Shown here one piece after another: positions 47,365-53,126 of a stretch of DNA of 53,126 nucleotides (positions are counted from its first letter, which is position 1; each line of letters starts with the position of its first letter). Position numbers and translations under genes: made by a program. The DNA lies in the IMG/VR virus record IMGVR_UViG_3300026116_000048, positions 1 through 53,126 of that record. The stretch is one strand, 5' to 3'. Under the pieces are notes generated by a model. That model searched no databases. It saw only the letters and a program-made list of their open reading frames with translations, and was not told where the DNA came from. The DNA is from a virus.

Positions 47365-49042
47365 TTTCCGTCCTCACTTTGCTGCGCTCAGTTATCGCCA
47401 GCGTTTTCACATTGTAATCGCACTCGAATTCCATCCCGGCACCGCCCTTCGTGGATTTAAGCACACGAATTTTTGCGGTGTCGCTGCTAGGCCGCCAGAG
47501 CCCAAGTACTAACCCGCTGGAATTCTCTAAACTGCCACTGTCTTTGCCGTCTTGCAGGGTGACGTCCGGGTGAGAATCGTCTCCCTTTCTCGACACCTGC
47601 GACGACACTATGACGATTGTTTGAAGTGCCTTGGCCATATTTTTCAGGTCTTCGGCTACTTGGCTGATTCTCTCGTACCTGCTTTTGCCTTGCCCTTTCA
47701 TCAGTTGAATGTAATCGAGCAGAACCAATTTCGGGCGCTGGCCGATCTTCAATTCGCTTCGTGAAATAAGCATCTCAAGGTCTTTAACTGTAAGTGCCGG
47801 CTGAGTGCAGATATAAAGATGCGGCCAATCGCTATCCACCGCATTTTCTCCAAGTGATTCACCGTTTTTGTATGTCGTCTCAACTTCCTTGCAGGCCAGA
47901 TTCCTGGAAAGTGCCATGCTGCGTTCGTACATCGTTTCGGCTGGCAGTTCTAATTCGAAAAACAGTGTCGGCAACGGGCGCGCGCTCTTGGCGATGTTTG
48001 TAAGTGATGCGGTTTTTCCAATCCCTGTCCCGGCCAGAATCAAAGCTAAGTCGCCAGGGACAAGCCCGCGGAGTTTATACATTCCGGGGATCCATTTTCC
48101 GAGGTTGTAGGCCGTGTGCTTGAGGTTCTGGACAAATCGTTCGTAGCCTGGTTCAAGTTCCGACATTTTATATATCGGCATCCCGACGCCTTTGACATGC
48201 GGCATTGCTGCGTCCCACAGTGCTTCCAAAGCGTGTTTGCAGTCCTCTTTATTGTCAAAGGATGCGGCATAGTCGGACACGTCCTTGAATGATTCTGGCA
48301 CCTTTACGAGCCGGAGGGTCTTTACCTTTCCAGCAATTGAATCGAATACGGTTTTTACGTGATTTTTGCCTACCTCGTCGTTGTCTCCGCAGATCGTTAC
48401 GTGTTTTTTGTGCAACGACTCAGTGTAAGCGTCCAGCCACTTACCGGCCCCTCCGACATTGCATGTCGCGTTGAAGCCCATCGCTATCAGCGTTTCGGCA
48501 TCCTTTTCTCCCTCAACTATCCAAACTGATTTTTCATTTGCCCACTCAGGTAACCGATATAGCACGCGCTCGACGCCTTCCATGTCCCAGACCCACCCGT
48601 TTGCAACGGGCCGTCGCTGCCTGAACGTCTTCACATATCCGCATTCCTTGTCTTTGACCGGCGCGTGTTGTCTGACGACCTGATAAACGATGTTCCCAAG
48701 AGTGTCCTCGTAATTGTAGGTAGCAACCGTTTCCCATTTCAGCGGCTCTTCTCGCGTCGCAATTCGGTGGACATGGCCGTTTCCGTTTACGCCGGCGGAC
48801 TTCAACACTTGGATCGGTGTGATATTGTCGAATCTGGCTATCAGATCGATGACCGATCCGCCGCCGCAGCCTGCGTGACAATGCCACAATCCAGTGGTTA
48901 CGTTTACAGACATTGAAGCTGTCCGATCTTCGTGAAACGGACATTTCACCGAGCGTTGAGCACCACCGCCGATCACCCTTACCCCACGATGCTCGAGTAC
49001 GGTCATGATCGGGTTTTTAGCTATGAACTCTTCGCGGGTCAC
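47354..49042 (-). CDS. Primase-helicase (CHC2 + TOPRIM + DnaB-like)
   Basis: A 562-residue replication enzyme. Zinc finger CPFHEDRT...WHCHAGCG (C34, H37, C55, C59) is the CHC2-type primase finger. TOPRIM domain: SVWIVEGEKDAETLIAMG (172-189) and VTICGDND (215-222). C-terminal RecA-fold: Walker A LAGTGIGKTAS (336-346) and Walker B LVLLDYIQLM (439-448), then KALQTIVIVSSQ and GSLENSSG loops. It makes RNA primers and unwinds DNA, like T7 gp4. Start GTG 49042 with GGAGG eight bases upstream, coupled to the 43-residue gene by GTGA. Confidence 0.9.
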   Translation of the reverse strand: MTREEFIAKNPIMTVLEHRGVRVIGGGAQRSVKCPFHEDRTASMSVNVTTGLWHCHAGCGGGSVIDLIARFDNITPIQVLKSAGVNGNGHVHRIATREEPLKWETVATYNYEDTLGNIVYQVVRQHAPVKDKECGYVKTFRQRRPVANGWVWDMEGVERVLYRLPEWANEKSVWIVEGEKDAETLIAMGFNATCNVGGAGKWLDAYTESLHKKHVTICGDNDEVGKNHVKTVFDSIAGKVKTLRLVKVPESFKDVSDYAASFDNKEDCKHALEALWDAAMPHVKGVGMPIYKMSELEPGYERFVQNLKHTAYNLGKWIPGMYKLRGLVPGDLALILAGTGIGKTASLTNIAKSARPLPTLFFELELPAETMYERSMALSRNLACKEVETTYKNGESLGENAVDSDWPHLYICTQPALTVKDLEMLISRSELKIGQRPKLVLLDYIQLMKGQGKSRYERISQVAEDLKNMAKALQTIVIVSSQVSRKGDDSHPDVTLQDGKDSGSLENSSGLVLGLWRPSSDTAKIRVLKSTKGGAGMEFECDYNVKTLAITERSKVRTENDN

Positions 49043-49170
49043 CTGATAGCCTCCAACCAAATGTTGAGACGCGATTGCCAATAAGCAAAACGCCAGAAAA
49101 TACGCGAAGGTACTGCACACGCTAGAAGTGCCAACCGAGCCAAAAACCTTTTGATCTTCATCAGTTTCAT
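49039..49170 (-). CDS. 43-residue basic membrane-like protein
   Basis: ATG 49170 overlaps the previous stop (ATGA) and the TGA overlaps the primase-helicase GTG (GTGA). MKLMKIKRFLARLALLACAVPSRIFWRFAYWQSRLNIWLEAIR has a basic start, one hydrophobic segment and a Trp/Arg-rich tail. The gene contains the GGAGG ribosome-binding site of the helicase gene inside it. Coupling on both ends supports it. Function unknown. Confidence 0.5.
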   Translation of the reverse strand: MKLMKIKRFLARLALLACAVPSRIFWRFAYWQSRLNIWLEAIR

Positions 49171-49799
49171 GGCGTGAACAGTTGGCGCTGCGGGCGGCTG
49201 TGGCCGTTAGCGAACTTTTTAGCGTTCTCCCTCCACGTCACCATTGCCTGCCTCCAATCCACCATCGGAAGTCCGGTTTTATACTTCCATCCACGGGAAC
49301 TGTGATAAGCAAAGAACCCTTCAATCTCAGACGGTGGTAATCCGATCTTTGAAGCGTGTAGTTCCATTTCTGAAAACGTTGGTATACTAAATCTCTTTAG
49401 AGATTTAGGTTCCCGGTTCCCGGTTCCCGGTTCTGCTACCCTTTTTGGGGTACCTTTCGGGGGTCTTTCGGGGGTCTTTCGGGGGTCTTCGACGTGAGTA
49501 AGGTGTCCGTTTTGGGGTATCTTTGAATGGCACGCTGCATTGGGGAGTTGATATACCCTCACTTGCTGGGTTGCACCGGTACGCTTTCCGGTATCAACTA
49601 TCAGTCCTTGTTCGGTCAATGATTTAAGCGCCCGGCGAACGGCTTTGTCCTCAGCTTGGGTGATACCACAGACCGTCTCTACAGTGGGATACGCTTTACC
49701 GGTTTCGCTGGCGAAGTTACAAAGTGCCAAAAGCACCAGTTTTTGTGTGGACGATTGAACTTCCGTTTCAAACGCCCAAGATAATGCTTTTAGGCTCAT
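49167..49799 (-). CDS. Winged-helix protein of the replication operon
   Basis: A 210-residue protein from ATG 49799. Residues 1-90 form a winged helix-turn-helix (HTH_36-like): SWAFETEVQSSTQKLVLLALCNFASETGKAYPTVETVCGITQAEDKAVRRALKSLTEQGLIV. A Pro/Arg/Lys/Gly-rich linker (EDPRKTPERPPKGTPKR) encoded by repeats follows, then a C-terminal block with FFAYHSSRGWKYKTGLPMVDWRQAMVTWRENAKKF, which is common in phage replication proteins. Likely a helicase loader or initiator for the primase-helicase just downstream. This is a second winged-helix protein besides that at 9963. Confidence 0.7.
   Translation of the reverse strand: MSLKALSWAFETEVQSSTQKLVLLALCNFASETGKAYPTVETVCGITQAEDKAVRRALKSLTEQGLIVDTGKRTGATQQVRVYQLPNAACHSKIPQNGHLTHVEDPRKTPERPPKGTPKRVAEPGTGNREPKSLKRFSIPTFSEMELHASKIGLPPSEIEGFFAYHSSRGWKYKTGLPMVDWRQAMVTWRENAKKFANGHSRPQRQLFTP
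49389..49406. repeat. Strong hairpin AAATCTCT-TT-AGAGATTT
   Basis: Perfect 8-base arms around a two-base centre inside the coding sequence of the winged-helix protein, directly beside the repeat block at 49408-49488. Could be a transcript structure or a protein site; no known role. Confidence 0.6.
49408..49488 (-). repeat. Short tandem repeats (7-mer and 11-mer) in the linker
   Basis: GGTTCCC occurs three times at 49408-49428, and the 11-base unit TTCGGGGGTCT three times at 49456-49488. Neither unit is a multiple of three, but three copies are (21 and 33 bases), so the frame is kept only with three-fold copy changes. They encode the Pro/Arg/Gly/Glu linker of the winged-helix protein. Confidence 0.85.
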
Positions 49800-50050
49800 A
49801 GCGACTTCTCCTTGTGCGAGTTTTCTCCAGCGATGTAACAACGCTCTCCTGTTTGCGAGATGGTTCTACAAAGAGCGGAAAACGATTCAAGTACGTCAGG
49901 GTTTCGGCATCCTGTAAGTATGTCGCTAATAGCAGTAGCCGAATCCGGATTATTACGTAGCAAGTCGTGAAGTTCCGAGAAGCAGTTCAGACTAGAAAGG
50001 TGTAATCGTAAAGGGTCCCTTGAGGATTTTAGTGTTTCCAAGAAGGTCAT
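49796..50050 (-). CDS. First gene of the leftward early operon, unknown
   Basis: An 84-residue protein from ATG 50050 (the frame is open to 50152). MTFLETLKSSRDPLRLHLSSLNCFSELHDLLRNNPDSATAISDILTGCRNPDVLESFSALCRTIS is a series of short helices with three Cys. No family is recognised. It begins the leftward operon, 124 bases downstream of the first operator-like 16-mer, so it is probably an early regulator or replication factor. Confidence 0.5.
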   Translation of the reverse strand: MTFLETLKSSRDPLRLHLSSLNCFSELHDLLRNNPDSATAISDILTGCRNPDVLESFSALCRTISQTGERCYIAGENSHKEKSL

Positions 50051-50173
50051 AGGTAGGTGATTGTTCGGCGCTGCTGCTGATCGGTTTGGTGTCAAGTGCA
50101 AGCCAAGGCGGGCATTTGCCAACCAACAGCAGCGCGGAATAATCTCTGTCACTTAACACCGAGGCGACTTCAC

Positions 50174-50189
50174 CACAGTGTTCTACACT
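50174..50189. promoter_or_regulatory. Operator-like 16-mer, copy 1
   Basis: CACAGTGTTCTACACT, identical to 50320-50335. Related half-sites (AGTGTAGAACA, GAACACTGTG) lie between the divergent repressor genes near 52190-52225. Likely a repressor binding site before the leftward early operon. Confidence 0.7.
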
Positions 50190-50319
50190 CGTCAACACTT
50201 ATTTTGCTGTGTACAGGTCTGTGTACATTTTTTTATCTCCTAACTGATTCTGCATTTTCGTATCGAAATGCACTTAAAGCCTTGTTGGCATGTGCTCTTA
50301 ATTGTGTAAACCACTGATT

Positions 50320-50335
50320 CACAGTGTTCTACACT
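50320..50335. promoter_or_regulatory. Operator-like 16-mer, copy 2
   Basis: A second perfect copy of CACAGTGTTCTACACT, 131 bases from the first and 10 bases before the tRNA fragment, so it may also affect attP or the integrase region. Confidence 0.7.
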
Positions 50336-50345
50336 GGCGGAGGAA

Positions 50346-50394
50346 CTGACTTCGGATCAGAAGGTTACAGGTTCAAGTCCTGTCGGACGCGCCA
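50346..50394 (+). other. Candidate attP: 3' part of tRNA-Arg(TCG)
   Basis: The 49 bases contain a complete anticodon loop (CTGA-CTTCGGA-TCAG, anticodon TCG), variable loop, T arm (ACAGG-TTCAAGT-CCTGT) and acceptor 3' strand ending GCCA. The 5' acceptor strand (expected GCGTCCG) is absent upstream, so it is not a full tRNA gene. It lies 10 bases beyond the integrase stop. This is the usual form of attP for tyrosine integrases that use a tRNA 3' end; the host attB would be a tRNA-Arg(TCG) gene. Confidence 0.8.
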
Positions 50395-50404
50395 CTTATG
50401 GAAG

Positions 50405-51628
50405 CTATTTTTTTTCGTGTACTGGCACGTGTACATCCAGAGAGAGAATATTGCCAGGCATCTTCAACATCGCCCATGCCGGTTCACCTTTCGGCATCCA
50501 AGTCAAACCTTCTCCTCCTCGCCAATTGTCTGGAATGCCACCGTAGCTGGCGACTACTGTCGAGGCTCCGCTACTGTCGCCAAGCTCGTCTGCGATCTGG
50601 CCGTCTCCAATGCCTTGCGACCGGCGCACGGTCACGTAGTACGCACGCAAGCCGTGACTAGTGCGATGTTTGCCGCACACGGAGCGCGAGGCCCGCGCCA
50701 GTGACTTTGTGAGAGATGACGCATTCAACGGAATTTCCTTTCCGCTGTGTGAACTGGGCAACCACCAAGGCCCAGTCTTGTTTCTCCACAAACGCCAGCG
50801 TTTTAATGCTTCAAGGCATTCTTTAAGCGAATCGTGAATGTGAGACCAAGGGCGCACTCCATTCTTCGAACGATTCAACCACAGCCAATCGTTTTCAACA
50901 AAACCAGCCTCGGTGCGATCCTTAGCATCCCATCGCAGTCGGACAATCTCGGAGGTTCTACAGCCGGTCATGGCTTGCAACAAAACCTGCCATCCGAGGA
51001 CTTCGCTCTGTCGCCGCTTAAAAAAATAGGTCGCAAGCGCGTGAAGCTCCTCGGCATCAGAGGGCATGAATTGATAACAGTGCTTAATCGTTTTGCCCGG
51101 TCGAAAGCGTTGGCGGACTGCAATCGGATTAGCGTCCATCTTGCCAAGAGATACCGCCCAATTAAAAACGTTAGCCAAAGTAACCAGTTCAAGATCGGTC
51201 GTGCGTGCGCCGGTGCCCCTTTTCACGCGCGCCTTACGCCAACTAAAATAGAGACCGCAGTCTTTTGACCTTATTGTGTCGGCCTGTCGTTTGCCAAAAA
51301 ATGCGATCAGTTGCTTGATTCGGCTTTGTTCATCATACAACTGCTTACCTTTTCGCGAACTGTGCTGGCGATCAGGGCAACCTTTCTTTTCGTATTCAAT
51401 ACATAAGTCCGCCACGGTTTTGGCTGGAGGTGCGTAAGGATCACGGGCCAACCCGTGCACTGCGCGTGCTTGGTCTGTGCGCCGCGCCGAAAGCATATCT
51501 TTGGCATCTTTTAGGGTTTGCGCGGGGATTTTGCGCCAAGTTGTTTTGCCGTTGATTATGGGGCGCTCTAAAAAGCTTCCATTTCGAGAATCAACATAGA
51601 TGCCAGGGGCAATACTTTTGCGGCTCAT
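50405..51628 (-). CDS. int: Tyrosine integrase
   Basis: A 407-residue tyrosine recombinase. Catalytic residues: R224 in TGCRTSEIVRLRW, HGLR (H325, R328) and the nucleophile Y362 in VVASYGGIPDNW. The second conserved H/K position is less clear (ELGDSSGAS). The N-terminal 180 residues contain arm-binding and SAM-like core-binding parts (AKTVADLCIEYEKK, KDCGLYFSWRKARVKRGTG). It recombines attP with the host tRNA-Arg gene for integration and excision. The gene ends next to the attP fragment. ATG 51628. Confidence 0.9.
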   Translation of the reverse strand: MSRKSIAPGIYVDSRNGSFLERPIINGKTTWRKIPAQTLKDAKDMLSARRTDQARAVHGLARDPYAPPAKTVADLCIEYEKKGCPDRQHSSRKGKQLYDEQSRIKQLIAFFGKRQADTIRSKDCGLYFSWRKARVKRGTGARTTDLELVTLANVFNWAVSLGKMDANPIAVRQRFRPGKTIKHCYQFMPSDAEELHALATYFFKRRQSEVLGWQVLLQAMTGCRTSEIVRLRWDAKDRTEAGFVENDWLWLNRSKNGVRPWSHIHDSLKECLEALKRWRLWRNKTGPWWLPSSHSGKEIPLNASSLTKSLARASRSVCGKHRTSHGLRAYYVTVRRSQGIGDGQIADELGDSSGASTVVASYGGIPDNWRGGEGLTWMPKGEPAWAMLKMPGNILSLDVHVPVHEKK

Positions 51629-51718
51629 GGTTTACGGCTGGCACGAGTCAGGCTGTGTCAAAATTGCGAGCAAAGGCTTGGGGGCGAAAACTAGGCAGGG
51701 CGTAGCCGATTATGAAAA
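51629..51718. other. Integrase upstream region
   Basis: About 90 bases before the integrase start. No clear operator or gene is seen; GGGGCGAAAACTAGGCAGGGCG is the only G-rich block. The opposite strand begins a short frame at 51719. Confidence 0.3.
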
Positions 51719-51895
51719 ATGGATAGAGACCTTCTGAAGTATCTTCGCGAATTACCACAACAACGGCAAGATGATGAAATCGACGACATTTTGCAGGCCA
51801 TCACCGTTATTTTTGATGAACGTTACGGACATGATCTCGCCTCCAGCGAAGTCCGGCAGAAGGTGTTGTGCTCGCTTTGCCCTCTAAAGAATTAG
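51719..51895 (+). CDS. Possible 58-residue protein overlapping repressor 3' end
   Basis: ATG 51719 opens a 58-codon frame (MDRDLLKYLRELPQQRQDDEIDDILQAITVIFDERYGHDLASSEVRQKV) with strong helical and charged character. Its last 89 bases are antisense to the end of the leftward repressor gene (51807-52112). It could be a small regulator. Coding quality looks better than chance, but the antisense overlap makes it uncertain. Confidence 0.4.
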   Translation: MDRDLLKYLRELPQQRQDDEIDDILQAITVIFDERYGHDLASSEVRQKVLCSLCPLKN

Positions 51896-52112
51896 CCTCA
51901 GCCTCAATTTCGGGCCTTCTAACGCGGTAATCTGAAAATACTTCTTCATCGGAGACCTTTATACCCGCATTCCGCAGTTTTTCAGCATAAGCTGTCAGCG
52001 CAAAATGTGTTTGGCTAGTTCCGGGGTGGCGTCTTAGCCATTCGTCAATTTTGGCTTGTAATGCGGGCGTAACCCAAGCACCTACCGTTTTCTTACCGCG
52101 CCGTTTACCCAT
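51807..52112 (-). CDS. Repressor-like DNA-binding protein A (paralogue pair)
   Basis: A 101-residue protein from ATG 52112. The N-terminal core KKTVGAWVTPALQAKIDEWLRRHPGTSQTHFALTAYAEKLRNAGIKV is clearly similar to that of the divergent gene at 52208 (shared EWLxxHP, FAxxAxxEKLxxxGIK). This looks like a ribbon-helix-helix or short helix unit, preceded by a basic MGKRRGKK arm. The C terminus is a longer polar tail. Presumably a phage switch repressor; it lies 178 bases from the integrase start. Confidence 0.65.
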   Translation of the reverse strand: MGKRRGKKTVGAWVTPALQAKIDEWLRRHPGTSQTHFALTAYAEKLRNAGIKVSDEEVFSDYRVRRPEIEAEANSLEGKASTTPSAGLRWRRDHVRNVHQK

Positions 52113-52189
52113 AATTGTCAGCACTCTTAACACTGTTGGTAAATAAAATCAATATTTTTGAAAATATATATTGACCGGAAATTACGGAT

Positions 52190-52225
52190 AGTGTAGAACA
52201 GTGTTCGATGATAGAGAACACTGTG
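52190..52225. promoter_or_regulatory. Operator half-sites between divergent repressors
   Basis: AGTGTAGAACA (52190-52200) matches the reverse complement of the 16-mer at 50174 and 50320, and GAACACTGTG (52216-52225) matches its other end; together they frame the start of the rightward gene, the second half lying inside its coding sequence. Consistent with autoregulation. Confidence 0.55.
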
Positions 52226-52411
52226 AAGCGGAACTCGGATAAAAGGACCAAAAAAACCAAGCAAACATTGGTATCGGCGCAGGTTCCTCCTGAGATGTTC
52301 GACGGGATTAACGAATGGTTGGCTAAGCACCCGGAGATCGAAAACAACCAATCCATATTTGCTAGGATGGCATTTAAGGAAAAGCTGACTCGCGACGGCA
52401 TCAAAATTTAA
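52208..52411 (+). CDS. Repressor-like DNA-binding protein B (paralogue pair)
   Basis: A 67-residue protein. Basic arm KRNSDKRTKKTKQ, then SAQVPPEMFDGINEWLAKHPEIENNQSIFARMAFKEKLTRDGIKI, similar to protein A at 51807-52112 (EWLxxHP, FAxxAxxEKLxxxGIK). It lacks the extended C terminus of protein A. Divergent promoters with shared operator half-sites suggest a cI/cro-like mutual switch built from two members of the same small fold. Confidence 0.65.
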   Translation: MIENTVKRNSDKRTKKTKQTLVSAQVPPEMFDGINEWLAKHPEIENNQSIFARMAFKEKLTRDGIKI

Positions 52412-52426
52412 CAACCGAAAGGAACT

Positions 52427-52771
52427 ATGTATCCAGTAATACCTGTAGATGAGAGCATTTTGGCCAGAGTGACTGAATCTGATGTTCAGTCGTGGATGGT
52501 CGCAAGGCTGAATCAGATCAGAAGCAACGGGCTGCCAGTTCGAAGCCTAGAGCTCAATGTCTTATTTTCGGTCAATGAATTTCATATCAGTTGGACCGGG
52601 AATTGTTTTGATGAATGCTGCATTTCTTGCGACGACTCTGCTGAGGTCGAAAGAAAACTTCGCGAAGCTTGTATTGGTGCGCCTGAACGGAAGGCCAGCG
52701 AAAAGAGAGCAGAGGCCAAACGGTTGTTAGAGCAGGCTGAAGAGCTGGAGAAGCTGGCCAGCGTAAGATAA
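52427..52771 (+). CDS. Hypothetical protein with coiled-coil tail
   Basis: A 114-residue protein downstream of repressor B. The first 60 residues (PVIPVDESILARVTESDVQSWMVARLNQIRSNGLPVRSLELNVLFSVNEFHISWTG) look like a small alpha/beta fold, followed by CFDECCISCDD and a charged helix ERKASEKRAEAKRLLEQAEELEKLA. Part of the rightward early operon. Function unknown. Confidence 0.5.
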   Translation: MYPVIPVDESILARVTESDVQSWMVARLNQIRSNGLPVRSLELNVLFSVNEFHISWTGNCFDECCISCDDSAEVERKLREACIGAPERKASEKRAEAKRLLEQAEELEKLASVR

Positions 52772-52789
52772 CCCACTTTTCCCCGCAGC

Positions 52790-52840
52790 GATCATGCGCC
52801 TCTGCACAATGCGAGTAAGCCGTCTCTGAGGTTGCGGGGA
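52790..52840 (+). other. Stem-loop in leader of the DCS-repeat gene
   Basis: TCCCCGCA (52790-52797) pairs perfectly with TGCGGGGA (52833-52840) across a 35-base loop, 24 bases before the ATG at 52864. Could be a leader RNA structure or terminator-like element; no T run follows. Confidence 0.4.
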
Positions 52841-52863
52841 TCAGGATTTAACTAACTCAAAAT

Positions 52864-53126
52864 ATGGCAACTCAAATATTCGAAACCAAGGAAGACTTCG
52901 ATAATCGAGCGGACAAATCCGTAAACGGCGTCTCAAAAAAATTTGCGATCCAAAATAGCGACTGGGAAAAACAAAACGCAACTAACTACGGTTGCTTCGA
53001 TTGCTCCGGTTGCTCCGATTGCTCGGGTTGCTCCGATTGCTCCGATTGCTCCGATTGCTCCGATTGCTCCGATTGCTCCGATTGCTCCGATTGCTCCGAT
53101 TGCTCCGATTGCTCCGATTGCTCCGA
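52864..53126 (+). CDS. DCS tripeptide-repeat protein, N-terminal part
   Basis: The 5' part of the gene continued at 1-606. ATG 52864 encodes 42 residues (MATQIFETKEDFDNRADKSVNGVSKKFAIQN...EKQNATNY), a charged N-terminal domain, then GCF, DCS, GCS, DCS, GCS and ten or more DCS units to the end of the window. The final two bases (GA) do not complete a codon, so the circular join must overlap the start by 2 or 2+9n bases to keep the frame. Minimum protein length is about 289 residues with 46 triplets. The N-terminal domain matches a pattern I know from Cys-triplet proteins of phages. Confidence 0.75.
   Translation, partial: MATQIFETKEDFDNRADKSVNGVSKKFAIQNSDWEKQNATNYGCFDCSGCSDCSGCSDCSDCSDCSDCSDCSDCSDCSDCSDCSDCS
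52990..53126 (+). repeat. 9-base tandem array (GATTGCTCC), right part
   Basis: Five varied units (GGTTGCTTC, GATTGCTCC, GGTTGCTCC, GATTGCTCG, GGTTGCTCC) and then ten perfect GATTGCTCC units plus two bases. With the left end this gives at least 21 identical units in a row, flanked by varied ones on both sides. Confidence 0.95.

Larger units (their letters stand above)
50051..50345. promoter_or_regulatory. Control region of leftward early operon
   Basis: No gene is seen here. It holds two identical 16-base words (50174-50189 and 50320-50335), an AT-rich stretch with TTTTTTTATCTCC (50228-50240), and short repeats GTGTACA (50209-50215 and 50221-50227). It ends at the tRNA-like attP. Probably the early leftward promoter and its operators. 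Confidence 0.5.

Noticed and set aside
50346-50394. Complete tRNA gene
   Set aside because: The 5' acceptor strand and D arm are missing upstream; it is a tRNA 3' fragment typical of attP.

Overview
The window looks like the complete genome of a temperate, tailed double-stranded DNA bacteriophage of about 53 kb, recovered as a circular (or terminally redundant) molecule. The contig was opened inside one gene, which starts near the right end and finishes at the left end. The genome type follows from a large terminase, portal, scaffold, capsid and ejection-type proteins, a tyrosine integrase beside a 49-base 3' tRNA fragment (candidate attP), and a divergent repressor-like gene pair. Wide tail-tube-like and internal-virion-like proteins without a tape-measure gene suggest a podovirus-like particle. 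Lipoboxes and heptosyltransferase-like and fucosyltransferase-like genes suggest a Gram-negative host. Several hypothetical proteins resemble ones I associate with phages of Verrucomicrobia-like and related environmental bacteria, but the host taxon cannot be fixed from the sequence.

Layout. (1) 52.2-53.1 kb plus 0-8.0 kb, + strand: early region. It holds a Cys-every-third-residue repeat protein, RecT with its partner, many small coupled genes, a GNAT-like protein, an amino-methyltransferase with four SPPY/F motifs, a SWIM zinc finger, an HNH-like protein, a RusA-like resolvase and a C5-cytosine methyltransferase. (2) 8.0-9.0 kb, - strand: AT-hook and zinc-ribbon proteins. (3) 9.2-12.4 kb, + strand: coiled-coil protein, a possible iteron origin, a winged-helix replication initiator, an R2K-type ATP-grasp enzyme and a serine recombinase. 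(4) 18.0-12.4 kb, - strand: terminase large subunit, portal, an IPT-like virion protein and a phage GroES. (5) 18.1-27.7 kb, + strand: tail-tube-like and ejection-type virion proteins. (6) 35.1-27.7 kb, - strand: XRE regulator, a translationally coupled glycan-modification cassette (GT9/GH130-like fusion, SAM methyltransferase, GT11, two GT2-like enzymes), small proteins and the scaffold. (7) 35.3-43.9 kb, + strand: major capsid protein, decoration-like genes, three receptor-interaction proteins with signal-peptide-like N termini, and a holin region. (8) 50.05-43.9 kb, - strand: an early operon of small genes, a primase-helicase and a winged-helix protein. (9) 50.05-52.8 kb: operators, attP, integrase and the divergent paralogous repressor pair.

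How it fits together. Two regulatory circuits can be read from repeated DNA words. A palindrome TTACACAnTGTGTAA lies in both divergent late-gene promoters (18.0 and 35.1 kb), beside a 64-residue XRE protein that probably controls it. A 16-base word CACAGTGTTCTACACT occurs twice upstream of the leftward early operon, and related half-sites lie between the paralogous repressor genes, as expected for a lysis-lysogeny switch. Replication appears to use a primase-helicase and two winged-helix loader-like proteins; recombination uses RecT and RusA. Nearly every gene overlaps its neighbour by ATGA or GTGA, so translational coupling is pervasive. The features judged most novel are the DCS-repeat protein, the paralogous switch, the GT9/GH130-like fusion, the multi-SPPY methyltransferase and the SLS..YY motif repeated in two secreted-looking tail-region proteins.
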